Assembly (NCBI GenBank): GCA_030635835.1
Contig: DAOVYB010000054.1
Location: 1-8,539, forward strand
DNA from: Gammaproteobacteria bacterium
GTDB lineage: Bacteria; Pseudomonadota; Gammaproteobacteria; UBA6429
Direction: 5' to 3'
DNA: 8,539 nt
The notes below the pieces were generated by a model. That model worked only from the letters and a program-made list of their open reading frames with translations, had not been told where the DNA came from and searched no databases. Below are positions 1 through 6,565 of the stretch, piece by piece. Both the position numbers and the translations under genes were made by a program. Positions within the stretch are counted from its first letter, which is position 1. Every line of letters starts with the position of its first letter.

Positions 1-208
1 GATGTGGGGAAAAAGTGCCGATGATTTTGTAAATCCGGAAACAGCAGCAGAATCACATTTATTATTAGAGAATGTTATCAGCTTGTCTTTCACCTTTACT
101 TCAGGATCATTACAGCGAACAGGCTTATTACATATTGACTTAACCGTAGAAGACGAAGGTGAACAAATTCATTTAATCCATGAGGCACATATTTATAATG
201 TACCCTAA
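1..208 (+). CDS. mshO: MSHA pilus minor pseudopilin MshO, C-terminal end (partial)
   Basis: This is the last 68 or so codons of a gene that starts upstream of the window; the frame is open to the left edge and stops with TAA at 206-208. MshO is a minor, prepilin-like component of the MSHA type IV pilus, processed by the prepilin peptidase and thought to act at the inner membrane in pilus assembly. The visible part is the C-terminal globular domain, including a stretch reading LQRTGLLHIDLTVEDEGEQI and ending HEAHIYNVP, which resembles the end of MshO-type proteins where a beta-strand pair closes with a short H-x-H-x-N-x-P tail. The N-terminal methylation motif lies outside the window. Assignment also rests on the overlapping mshP and the downstream mshQ, which follow mshO in known msh loci. 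An unspecified minor pseudopilin is the alternative. Confidence 0.8.
   Translation, partial: MWGKSADDFVNPETAAESHLLLENVISLSFTFTSGSLQRTGLLHIDLTVEDEGEQIHLIHEAHIYNVP
182..185 (+). promoter_or_regulatory. Ribosome binding site (GAGG) that decides the mshP start
   Basis: A GAGG motif lies inside the end of mshO, 12 bases before the ATG at 198. The alternative in-frame ATG at 180 lies upstream of this motif and has no purine-rich sequence before it, so 198 is the better start. The 12-base spacing is on the long side, so the site is probably moderate in strength. Confidence 0.5.
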
Positions 209-587
209 TAATAAACAAGGTGGCTTTGCGATTGTCAGTGCAATCTTTTTAATCGTGGTACTGGCTTTTTTAGGTGTTTCTATGTCGCGAATATTTTCGT
301 CTGGCCAACAAGCAATTAATCAGGATATTGCATCACTACAGGCCTATTTTGCAGGGCAATCCGCTTTACAGTGGGGTATGTACCAGGCTGTTGCAAATAC
401 ACCTAATGGCGATCACTCTCTTACATTTTCAACTACTGGGCTTAATAATACAAAAAGTCGTGTAATTTTCACTAAATCCACCATTCTAAGCAAAAACTAT
501 TATAAGATTACTTCACAAGGTTCTTATGGAAGCACAGGAAATCCGGAATTCAGTCAGCGTAATTTAGAAGTACGTTTTGTTCCTTGA
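198..587 (+). CDS. mshP: MSHA biogenesis protein MshP, prepilin-like
   Basis: This encodes a protein of about 129 residues that looks like a small type IV pilin-like protein of the MSHA system, anchored in the inner membrane and probably built into the pilus base or tip. From the ATG at 198 the protein has a short basic leader (MYPNNKQGG), then FAIVSAIFLIVVLAFLG. That is a prepilin peptidase site (G|F) followed by a single hydrophobic helix, roughly residues 10-32. Residue +5 of the mature protein is Ser, not the Glu usual in major pilins. The segment AYFAGQSALQWGMY after the helix matches the A-x-x-A-x-x-A-L/G-x-W-G pattern of MshP and PilX/GspK-like minor pilins. The gene overlaps mshO by 11 bases, and its TGA overlaps the next gene's possible TTG start, so tight co-translation is likely. 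An upstream ATG at 180 would add six residues but lacks a ribosome binding site. Confidence 0.85.
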   Translation: MYPNNKQGGFAIVSAIFLIVVLAFLGVSMSRIFSSGQQAINQDIASLQAYFAGQSALQWGMYQAVANTPNGDHSLTFSTTGLNNTKSRVIFTKSTILSKNYYKITSQGSYGSTGNPEFSQRNLEVRFVP

Positions 588-2524
588 AAACACATTCAAA
601 AATGTTAATAAATTTTATAAAAAAAAATAACAATACCCTATTCAGTTTATCATTTATTACCGCGCTCACCTCAGCATTGTTTTATACCGGTAATAATACC
701 TGGCTATTTAGCAGCAGTTATATCCTTATCTCATTAAGTTTCGCGCTTGTTTTAAAACAACGCTTTTATAAGCCAATAACTATTTCAACAAACGGCATTT
801 TATTTTCTTCCGTTTTATTATTAACATGGTTCGCTATTTCTATCTTACCCAGTCAAATCAAATATCTAAGCTTGTATAATTTTTTCTGGCTTGGCAGCTT
901 AATTATCGTTTTCTTAATTTTTACTTTTCATGAAAATAAAGATCAAATCTGGAAATCTATCTGGCCCGCAATATTACTACTTGTTTTACTATGGGCAACA
1001 TATGGCTTAGTACAATATTATTATTTACACATTCCTATAAACGCTTCCTTTCTTAACAAAAACAGTCTCGCAGCTTTAATTAACCTGGCTTTGATTCCAG
1101 CTTCTGGCTATTTTTTAATTAAAGAATCTGATCGCCCATGGGGATATCTTAATAACAAAGTATTATCACTCACACTTATTTTATTATTTTTAGCCATATT
1201 TATTATTAGCAGTCGTGGAGCAACATTAAGCTTAATCATAGGCTTTGCACTCTTACTTCTATTACTGCGCAATCATATAGAAAAATCTCAATTTTATGCT
1301 TTCCTCAGCATAATATTAATTTCTTTTTTACTGGGAAATCTTTCTCAATACTTTATACAGGATTCAGCAGCAGGTTTTACTGAACGCATGGTGACCCTAC
1401 AAGACACATCAAAAGCTGGCGCTTCGCGTTTTATAATATGGGAAAGTCTACTTCCACTATTTAAAGATATGCCGTGGTATGGACTTGGTTTAGGTAGTTT
1501 ATGGGTGTTTTGGCCACCCTATCGACCTGCGAATGATACCAGCGCCGGTTTCTTTGCTCACAATGATTATATGCAAATCACTCTTGAAGCAGGTTATCCG
1601 GGAATAATTTTACTTATTTCATTGTTTATTTTTTTATTACTTAGTTTAATTCGTACCCTTAAGCACGATAGTGTTCTCTATAATCTAAACGCCATTCAAC
1701 GTGTTGAACTTATCTCTCTATTTTCTGCTCTCACAACGTTTGCTGCCCACAGCTTTTTCACATATAACTTTTATGTATTACCTTTATTACTTATTGCAGG
1801 AATTTATCTTGGTCGTTTTAATCAGTTAGTCAGCATTAATTCCAATATAACATTACCTGCATTAAAGAATTATTTTAAACCTGTTATGTTTTATATTAGT
1901 TTAACAGGCATCATATTGATTTTATGTGGTTATTTTTTAGCGCTTTCACTCTCGTCTTATTACAACAAACAAGCTAAAGCTCTTATGCTACAAAATAAAT
2001 ATCAGGCATCAAATGCATTATTTATAAATGCGCAATCGCTGGCACCTTTAATGGACAATCCTTATTTCAGTCACGCAGATTTATTACGACGTGGTGCAGA
2101 CAAACTTATATCGGTTAAAAAATTCAAAAAAGCAAATTCTCTTTTAAAATATGCACATGAAAATCTTGATAAAGCAGAAAAACTTAATCCTTTACGACCA
2201 CAAACTTTTCATATTCGTGGTCTGATTTATCAACGTAAGCAGCCTGAAAAAGCTAAAACGGCATTTAACAAGGCGCTTAAATTGGATCCTCGATTCCTAT
2301 TCTCGCGAATTCGCTTAGCAACTCTGCTGCATCAGCAAAATCAACTCAAAAAAGCGATGGAGGTCTTATATGAGGGAGTAAACTATAATTACCCGGTAAA
2401 TAAGGTCATGCTGGAATATATGACTTTATTTACCAAACTCTCAAGAGAGGCCGGTGTAGAAAGCTTTGCTTTGCATCTTGAGGCGAATATACGGAAATTT
2501 ACTGGTAAAAATCGGCAAAATTAG
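584..2524 (+). CDS. Wzy_C / O-antigen ligase family membrane protein with TPR tail; candidate pilin oligosaccharyltransferase
   Basis: A 646-residue polytopic inner-membrane protein. About a dozen hydrophobic segments lie between residues 18 and 455, and a soluble, helix-rich tail with TPR-like repeats (about 540-615, e.g. PEKAKTAFNKALKLDPR) closes it. Family hallmarks are NKN at 158-160 before a helix, SSRGATLSL near 209-217, R282 and W286 at the start of the large periplasmic loop, G-L-G-L-G, then AHNDYMQITLEAGYPG (H326, N327, E335, G337), and HSFFTYNF (H389). WaaL, Wzy, PglL and TfpO/PilO share this fold and transfer or polymerise lipid-linked glycans in the periplasm. Lying between mshP and mshQ, it may glycosylate the MSHA pilin; this is inference, and a Wzy-type polymerase is possible. 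The start is uncertain: TTG at 584 overlaps the mshP stop and has AGAAG at 566-570, while ATG at 602 has no clear ribosome binding site. The gene is visibly more A+T-rich than mshQ or glnG. Confidence 0.8.
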   Translation: MKTHSKMLINFIKKNNNTLFSLSFITALTSALFYTGNNTWLFSSSYILISLSFALVLKQRFYKPITISTNGILFSSVLLLTWFAISILPSQIKYLSLYNFFWLGSLIIVFLIFTFHENKDQIWKSIWPAILLLVLLWATYGLVQYYYLHIPINASFLNKNSLAALINLALIPASGYFLIKESDRPWGYLNNKVLSLTLILLFLAIFIISSRGATLSLIIGFALLLLLLRNHIEKSQFYAFLSIILISFLLGNLSQYFIQDSAAGFTERMVTLQDTSKAGASRFIIWESLLPLFKDMPWYGLGLGSLWVFWPPYRPANDTSAGFFAHNDYMQITLEAGYPGIILLISLFIFLLLSLIRTLKHDSVLYNLNAIQRVELISLFSALTTFAAHSFFTYNFYVLPLLLIAGIYLGRFNQLVSINSNITLPALKNYFKPVMFYISLTGIILILCGYFLALSLSSYYNKQAKALMLQNKYQASNALFINAQSLAPLMDNPYFSHADLLRRGADKLISVKKFKKANSLLKYAHENLDKAEKLNPLRPQTFHIRGLIYQRKQPEKAKTAFNKALKLDPRFLFSRIRLATLLHQQNQLKKAMEVLYEGVNYNYPVNKVMLEYMTLFTKLSREAGVESFALHLEANIRKFTGKNRQN

Positions 2525-2549
2525 TCAATTTTAGTCTAATTTTGCCGAT
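2511..2549. repeat. Perfect 14-bp inverted repeat across the end of the Wzy_C gene; possible 3' hairpin
   Basis: The arms ATCGGCAAAATTAG (2511-2524) and CTAATTTTGCCGAT (2536-2549) are perfectly complementary and enclose an 11-base loop. The left arm contains the TAG stop codon. On the + strand there is no run of T after the stem, so it does not look like a strong intrinsic terminator; it could instead be a transcript-stabilising or processing hairpin, or a weak attenuator ahead of mshQ. On the - strand the stem is followed by TTTTTACC, which is more terminator-like, but no - strand gene is seen here. The structure is certain; the function is not. Confidence 0.7.
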
Positions 2550-2623
2550 AATTATCTAATAAGCTTTATATTTCAAAACTCTGTTTCAGCTAATTCAACA
2601 GACAAGTTAAATTTGTCATTAAT

Positions 2624-5600
2624 ATGAAACCAACAGTATTACAATTTAACATTCTTCGTAACTTTAGCAGTTTTCTTTGCTATCTCGTTTTATTATTTCC
2701 TGCCATTCCTGCTTTTGCTGATAATGTTCGAGATGAATTTACAACTCTAAGCTACTCAAATAATGATGGTAATGCTAACTGGACAACGGCTTGGTTAGAA
2801 ATTAATGAAGCAGATGGGGTAACTGCTGGTGACGTCCAGGTAATAGCGGATCAAGGTTCGGGACGATTACGCATTAGTGGTAACAACAAAGGCGTACAAC
2901 GTGAAGTAAATCTAAGTGGCGCTACAATCGCGACTCTTACATTTGATTATCGCAGGGAAAGCTTGGATAGAGGTAATGAATACGTCAACGTTGAAATTTC
3001 TTCTGATGGTGGTGCTAGCTGGACCGAGCTTGTTCGTTATAAAGGTCCTCAAACGGATGCCTCTTATCAATCATCATTAAGCTATGATATTACTCCATAT
3101 ATTTCAGCCAATACTCGCTTTCGATTACTTGGCTCATCAAACCTTGATACTGCAGATGCAGTATATTTTGATAACGTAGATATTACTTATACCTCCCCAT
3201 CTCTGGCTCACTTTGCCATCATCCATGATGGTATAGCGAGCAGTTGTTTGCCTGAACAAATTACTCTAACCATGCATACAGCAGCTCATACTGTTGATAC
3301 CGCTTACACTGGTACAGTAACACTGACTAGCTCTACCGCTAATGGCAACTGGTCAAAAACAACAACGTCTACTGATGCGCAAGGTACTCTTACTCCAGGT
3401 GCATTAGATTCTGGCACGGCCACCTATACATTTGTTGCAGCAGATAATGGATCTATTGTGCTCAATCTCGCAAATACAAATGTTGAAACTCTCAATATAA
3501 ATATTACCGATGGGTTAAATACTGAAAATGTAACAGAAGATCCTGATCTTAGCTTCTCAAGTTTAAGTACAGTAACTTATCGTGATGAATTTTTAACTGC
3601 AAGTTATACAAATAATAATGGCTCAGCTCTTTGGTCTTCAGACTGGCTGGAAATTGTTGAAGCAGATGGCGCCGGTAACGGGGACATCCAGATTAATAGT
3701 GGTCAACTGCAAATTAGTGGCAGTAATAAAGGAGTACAACGTGCTGTTGATCTCACTGGAGCAACAACGGCAACTCTCAGACTTGATCACCGCCGTGTAA
3801 GTTTGGAAAACGGGAATGAATATGTCAATCTAGAAATTTCTTCCGATGGGGGTACCACATGGGTAGAACTTGATCGCTTTAAAGGGCCACAAAATGATAT
3901 CTCGAATCAATTAGCCAGCTATAACATAACTCCATATATTTCAGCTACCACTCGCATTCGTTTACTTGGTTCAACAAACCTCGATAGCACTACAGATATA
4001 GTCTATTTTGACAATGTTGAAATAGCCAGTTCTTCTACTGTTACTTGTGCATTAATCGATCATTTTTCTATTAATTATTTAGCTGGTGCAACGGGGACAG
4101 GAGTAAACTGTCAGGCTGAAGCTATTACCATAGAAGCTCATGATGCTGCTCATGCGACAGTTACAACATATACAGGGACAGTAAACCTTTCAGCCAGTCT
4201 TAATAATGGTGATTGGTCAACAACCGCGATTGCCACTGATGCACAGGGCATTTTTACTGCTGGTGCAGGCGATTCAGGAACGGCAAGCTATACTTTTGTG
4301 GCTGCTGATGCCGGTTCAGCTATTTTAAACTTTAAAGATACACATATTGAAACCACTAACCTGAACATTAATGGTGCTGGTATTTTAGAAACATCAAATA
4401 CTGCTGTTGCTATTGATGATTATGCAATTACTTTTGCAACAAGTGGATTTATTTTTAACAATGAAACAGATACAACCACTATTATACCTACACAACTTTC
4501 AGGTAAAGATTCAAACGTTGGCTACAATGCTAAAACACTTACACTGCAGGCCGTAAGATCATCCGACAGTGATCCAACACAATGTATAGCTGCATTTCAA
4601 AACCAAACCCTTAACGTGGACTTTGCTGCCGAGTGTAAAAATCCTCTTAACTGTATTGCGGGACAACTTTTAAACTTAACGAGTGGTGCGGTGACTGGTA
4701 CCTTAACTGCAACAACAAATGACAATGCTGCTGTAGGTAGCAGCAGCTACGATACTCGTACGATTGCTTTTGATGTAAATGGTAAGTCAAACATCATTAT
4801 AAACTACCCTGATGCAGGCTTAATTGAACTTCATGCAAGACATAATATTTTACTTGCTGATGGCATAACGCCTTCAGGTATTTATATGTCGGGTTCATCA
4901 TCTTTTGTTGTCAGACCACTAGGGCTATCACTTGATGTAATGGGTCAACGCGCAGCTGACTATGCTGATAATATGCTTCTTGATGATAGTACGGGCACTA
5001 ACCTTTCTTATGCAACAGATGCTAATGGCACCTTATTTAAAAAAGCGGGTGAAGCTTTTACCACTACGTTAACGGCTGTGCAATGGCAGGCTGCAGATGA
5101 TACTGATGCTAATGGTATAGCAGACTTAGGCGCAAACCTTACTAATAATATCGTTACACAAAACTTTGGTAATGAAACAACGGCTATAACACCTGCTAAT
5201 GTTTCTCTTATTCAAACGACCACCTTAGCTAATGCAGGTATCTTAACAAATAGTGCAAACAGTGCATCCTTTGTTAATGGTGTTGGAACAAAAACAATCT
5301 CCTTAAGTGAAGTTGGTATTTTTGATCTTACTGCTACACTTTTAGACTATTTAGCTGTCGGTAATAATATTGTGACATTAACGCCTTCCTTTGGTCGTTT
5401 TGTCCCTGATCATTTTGATACCATCGTGATAGATGGTTGTTCAGGTGGTAGTACCTTTACCTATTCTGGACAACCTTTCTCTGTTTCAGCAACTGCTAAA
5501 AATACATTAAACTCCATAACACAAAACTACGCAGGTAATTTTGCATTCGATACAACATTATCAAATGCTGGTGTATCTCCAGTTGTTAATTTTACTAATA

Positions 5601-6256
5601 ACATCATCCCTGCGGCTAATTTTGTTAATGGCATTGGAACTCAAGCTAATGTTACTTATACATTTTCTACAAAAGAAACTATTCCTGAGACTATAATTTT
5701 ACGTGCACGAGATGCTGATATCTCTACAGGTATAGGAATTACTGAAAGCTCAACACAAATTCGAAGCGGCCGAATACGTGTTGAAAATTCTTATGGTTCT
5801 GAACTCGTTGATATGGCGATACCTGCTCAAGTTGAATTTTACAATACTGATGGTTTTGAAATTAATACAGTTGATACATGCAGTACAGTCACGGCAACAC
5901 TTACTGATACGGGTACCGATACTGTGATGATTGGTGATGGATCGATTGCAGGTCAAACCTGTATTTGGGATGATGATGCTGAAAGTGGCGCAAGCAACTG
6001 TACATTTGCAACACTCCTACCAGGACCTGTTGCATCTCAATTTGAAGCACCACCGATCGCAGGTAGTTTTAATCTTTACCTTAAAGCACCGGGACAAAAT
6101 TTTACCGGTGATATTGCCGTAACCTTAACCTCACCCACATGGTTACAATTTGATTGGGATGGTGACGGAAATCATGATAATGATGCAACCGGTATCGCTT
6201 CGTTTGGTTTATATCGGGGAGATGATCGAGTCATTTACTGGCGAGAAGTTTTTTAA
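2624..6256 (+). CDS. mshQ: MSHA biogenesis protein MshQ, secreted, with two tandem repeat units
   Basis: This is a 1210-residue exported protein of the kind that normally ends msh loci; its exact job is not established, though a pilus-associated or adhesive role is often assumed. Residues 1-32 form a signal peptide with a basic start, a hydrophobic core FLCYLVLLFPAIP and a cleavage site AFA|D. Residues 36-294 and 320-582 are two copies of one unit. Each has a jelly-roll-like part (KGVQR, GNEYVN, EISSDGG, YFDNV) followed by an Ig-like beta part (YTGTV, NGNWS or NGDWS, YTFVAAD). From about 600 on, the DUF6701-type MshQ region follows. It contains a Cys cluster (C-IAAFQNQTLNVDFAAE-C-KNPLN-C), GRIRVENSYGSELVDM, and the signature end FDWDGDGNHDNDATGIASFG...YRG...YWREVF. 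No Shine-Dalgarno sequence precedes the ATG, but this start gives the natural signal peptide. The gene stands 99 bases after the Wzy_C gene. Confidence 0.9.
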   Translation: MKPTVLQFNILRNFSSFLCYLVLLFPAIPAFADNVRDEFTTLSYSNNDGNANWTTAWLEINEADGVTAGDVQVIADQGSGRLRISGNNKGVQREVNLSGATIATLTFDYRRESLDRGNEYVNVEISSDGGASWTELVRYKGPQTDASYQSSLSYDITPYISANTRFRLLGSSNLDTADAVYFDNVDITYTSPSLAHFAIIHDGIASSCLPEQITLTMHTAAHTVDTAYTGTVTLTSSTANGNWSKTTTSTDAQGTLTPGALDSGTATYTFVAADNGSIVLNLANTNVETLNINITDGLNTENVTEDPDLSFSSLSTVTYRDEFLTASYTNNNGSALWSSDWLEIVEADGAGNGDIQINSGQLQISGSNKGVQRAVDLTGATTATLRLDHRRVSLENGNEYVNLEISSDGGTTWVELDRFKGPQNDISNQLASYNITPYISATTRIRLLGSTNLDSTTDIVYFDNVEIASSSTVTCALIDHFSINYLAGATGTGVNCQAEAITIEAHDAAHATVTTYTGTVNLSASLNNGDWSTTAIATDAQGIFTAGAGDSGTASYTFVAADAGSAILNFKDTHIETTNLNINGAGILETSNTAVAIDDYAITFATSGFIFNNETDTTTIIPTQLSGKDSNVGYNAKTLTLQAVRSSDSDPTQCIAAFQNQTLNVDFAAECKNPLNCIAGQLLNLTSGAVTGTLTATTNDNAAVGSSSYDTRTIAFDVNGKSNIIINYPDAGLIELHARHNILLADGITPSGIYMSGSSSFVVRPLGLSLDVMGQRAADYADNMLLDDSTGTNLSYATDANGTLFKKAGEAFTTTLTAVQWQAADDTDANGIADLGANLTNNIVTQNFGNETTAITPANVSLIQTTTLANAGILTNSANSASFVNGVGTKTISLSEVGIFDLTATLLDYLAVGNNIVTLTPSFGRFVPDHFDTIVIDGCSGGSTFTYSGQPFSVSATAKNTLNSITQNYAGNFAFDTTLSNAGVSPVVNFTNNIIPAANFVNGIGTQANVTYTFSTKETIPETIILRARDADISTGIGITESSTQIRSGRIRVENSYGSELVDMAIPAQVEFYNTDGFEINTVDTCSTVTATLTDTGTDTVMIGDGSIAGQTCIWDDDAESGASNCTFATLLPGPVASQFEAPPIAGSFNLYLKAPGQNFTGDIAVTLTSPTWLQFDWDGDGNHDNDATGIASFGLYRGDDRVIYWREVF
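2729..3505 (+). repeat. mshQ internal tandem unit, copy 1
   Basis: This covers residues 36-294 of MshQ: RDEF...YSNN...WLEI.EADG, then KGVQR, GNEYVNVEISSDGG, YFDNV, and the Ig-like half with YTGTV, SGTATYTFVAAD and NVETLNINI. It matches copy 2 along nearly its whole length with a few short insertions and deletions. The boundaries are judged by eye. Confidence 0.8.
3581..4369 (+). repeat. mshQ internal tandem unit, copy 2
   Basis: This covers residues 320-582 of MshQ and repeats copy 1 with a period of about 284 residues. The match is also clear in DNA: of 58 aligned bases at 3092-3149 and 3929-3986, I count 50 identical. The Ig-like half has an extra GATGTG insertion compared with copy 1. The boundaries are judged by eye. 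Confidence 0.8.
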
Positions 6257-6265
6257 AATATAAAT

Positions 6266-6348
6266 GTAGCCCGGATGTAGAATAGCGAAATCCGGGGAAC
6301 TGTTTTTAAATTTATATCCCGGATTATATTGCATTTCAACCATGCTAC
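6266..6348. repeat. REP/BIME-like palindromic element
   Basis: The left half begins with GTAG (6266-6269) followed by the stem CCCGGAT (6270-6276) and ATCCGGG (6290-6296) with a 13-base loop. The right half is an inverted, decayed copy. CCCGGAT recurs at 6318-6324, and the segment ends GCTAC (6344-6348), the complement of the opening GTAGC. The GTAG foot plus imperfect palindrome, with two units in opposite orientation, is the layout of REP sequences and BIMEs mobilised by RAYT (Y1, IS200-like) transposases. I recognise the GTAGCCCGGAT...ATCCGGG form as common in proteobacterial intergenic DNA. It may also help terminate mshQ transcription. Confidence 0.65.
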
Positions 6349-6417
6349 TGATTAACAACATAGCTCTCTTAAATTGTTATGTGTGATACGAGACAGAAGT
6401 TCCTTTACCAGCACCGC

Positions 6418-6482
6418 GTTCGCCTGAAGCTACCGCTCCTTGCTCTCGCCCCTTACCTACGTCCATGTAGGTAAAGGCGAAC
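6418..6482. repeat. Nested inverted repeat, possible dispersed intergenic element
   Basis: Two perfect 8-bp stems are nested. The outer arms are GTTCGCCT (6418-6425) and AGGCGAAC (6475-6482). The inner arms are TTACCTAC (6453-6460) and GTAGGTAA (6467-6474) around the loop GTCCAT. The two right arms are directly adjacent, while the left arms are 27 bases apart. The stretch is G+C-richer than its surroundings. It could be a dispersed intergenic repeat or a terminator-like structure for glnG; neither can be settled from one copy. Confidence 0.55.
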
Positions 6483-6565
6483 CTACAAAAGCTTTCCCTG
6501 TGTCCCCCGTGCTCCCAGTGGTTCATATTTTGAATTTATACTTCTTTTGTCCTTTGTGACTAATT

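Larger units (their letters stand above)
6257..6565. other. Convergent intergenic region without a gene
   Basis: This stretch of 309 bases separates the ends of mshQ (+) and glnG (-). I see no credible coding frame or RNA gene in it. It holds two palindromic structures, listed separately: a REP/BIME-like element near mshQ and a nested inverted repeat nearer glnG. Its placement between converging genes suits transcription termination from both sides, but no textbook stem plus T-run is clear. The nearest is the 6270-6296 stem with TTTTT at 6303-6307, six bases beyond it. Confidence 0.7.

Noticed and set aside
180..197. Upstream ATG at 180 as the mshP start
   Set aside because: No Shine-Dalgarno sequence precedes it, while GAGG at 182-185 serves the ATG at 198. 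That start also gives a normal short prepilin leader.
2542..2572. Possible sigma-70 promoter for mshQ: TTGCCG (2542-2547) with TTTATA (2565-2570) or TATATT (2567-2572)
   Set aside because: The first -10 choice matches poorly, and the better -10 leaves a 19-base spacer. The -35 lies within the hairpin arm. In DNA this A+T-rich such matches are expected by chance.
5750..5956. Open frame of 68 codons on the - strand within mshQ
   Set aside because: It is antisense to the conserved DUF6701 region, with no initiation signal or recognisable motif.
6270..6307. Intrinsic terminator for mshQ made of the 7-bp CCCGGAT/ATCCGGG stem and TTTTT
   Set aside because: The T-run begins six bases after the stem, too far for a typical intrinsic terminator. 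I list the stem only as part of the REP-like element.
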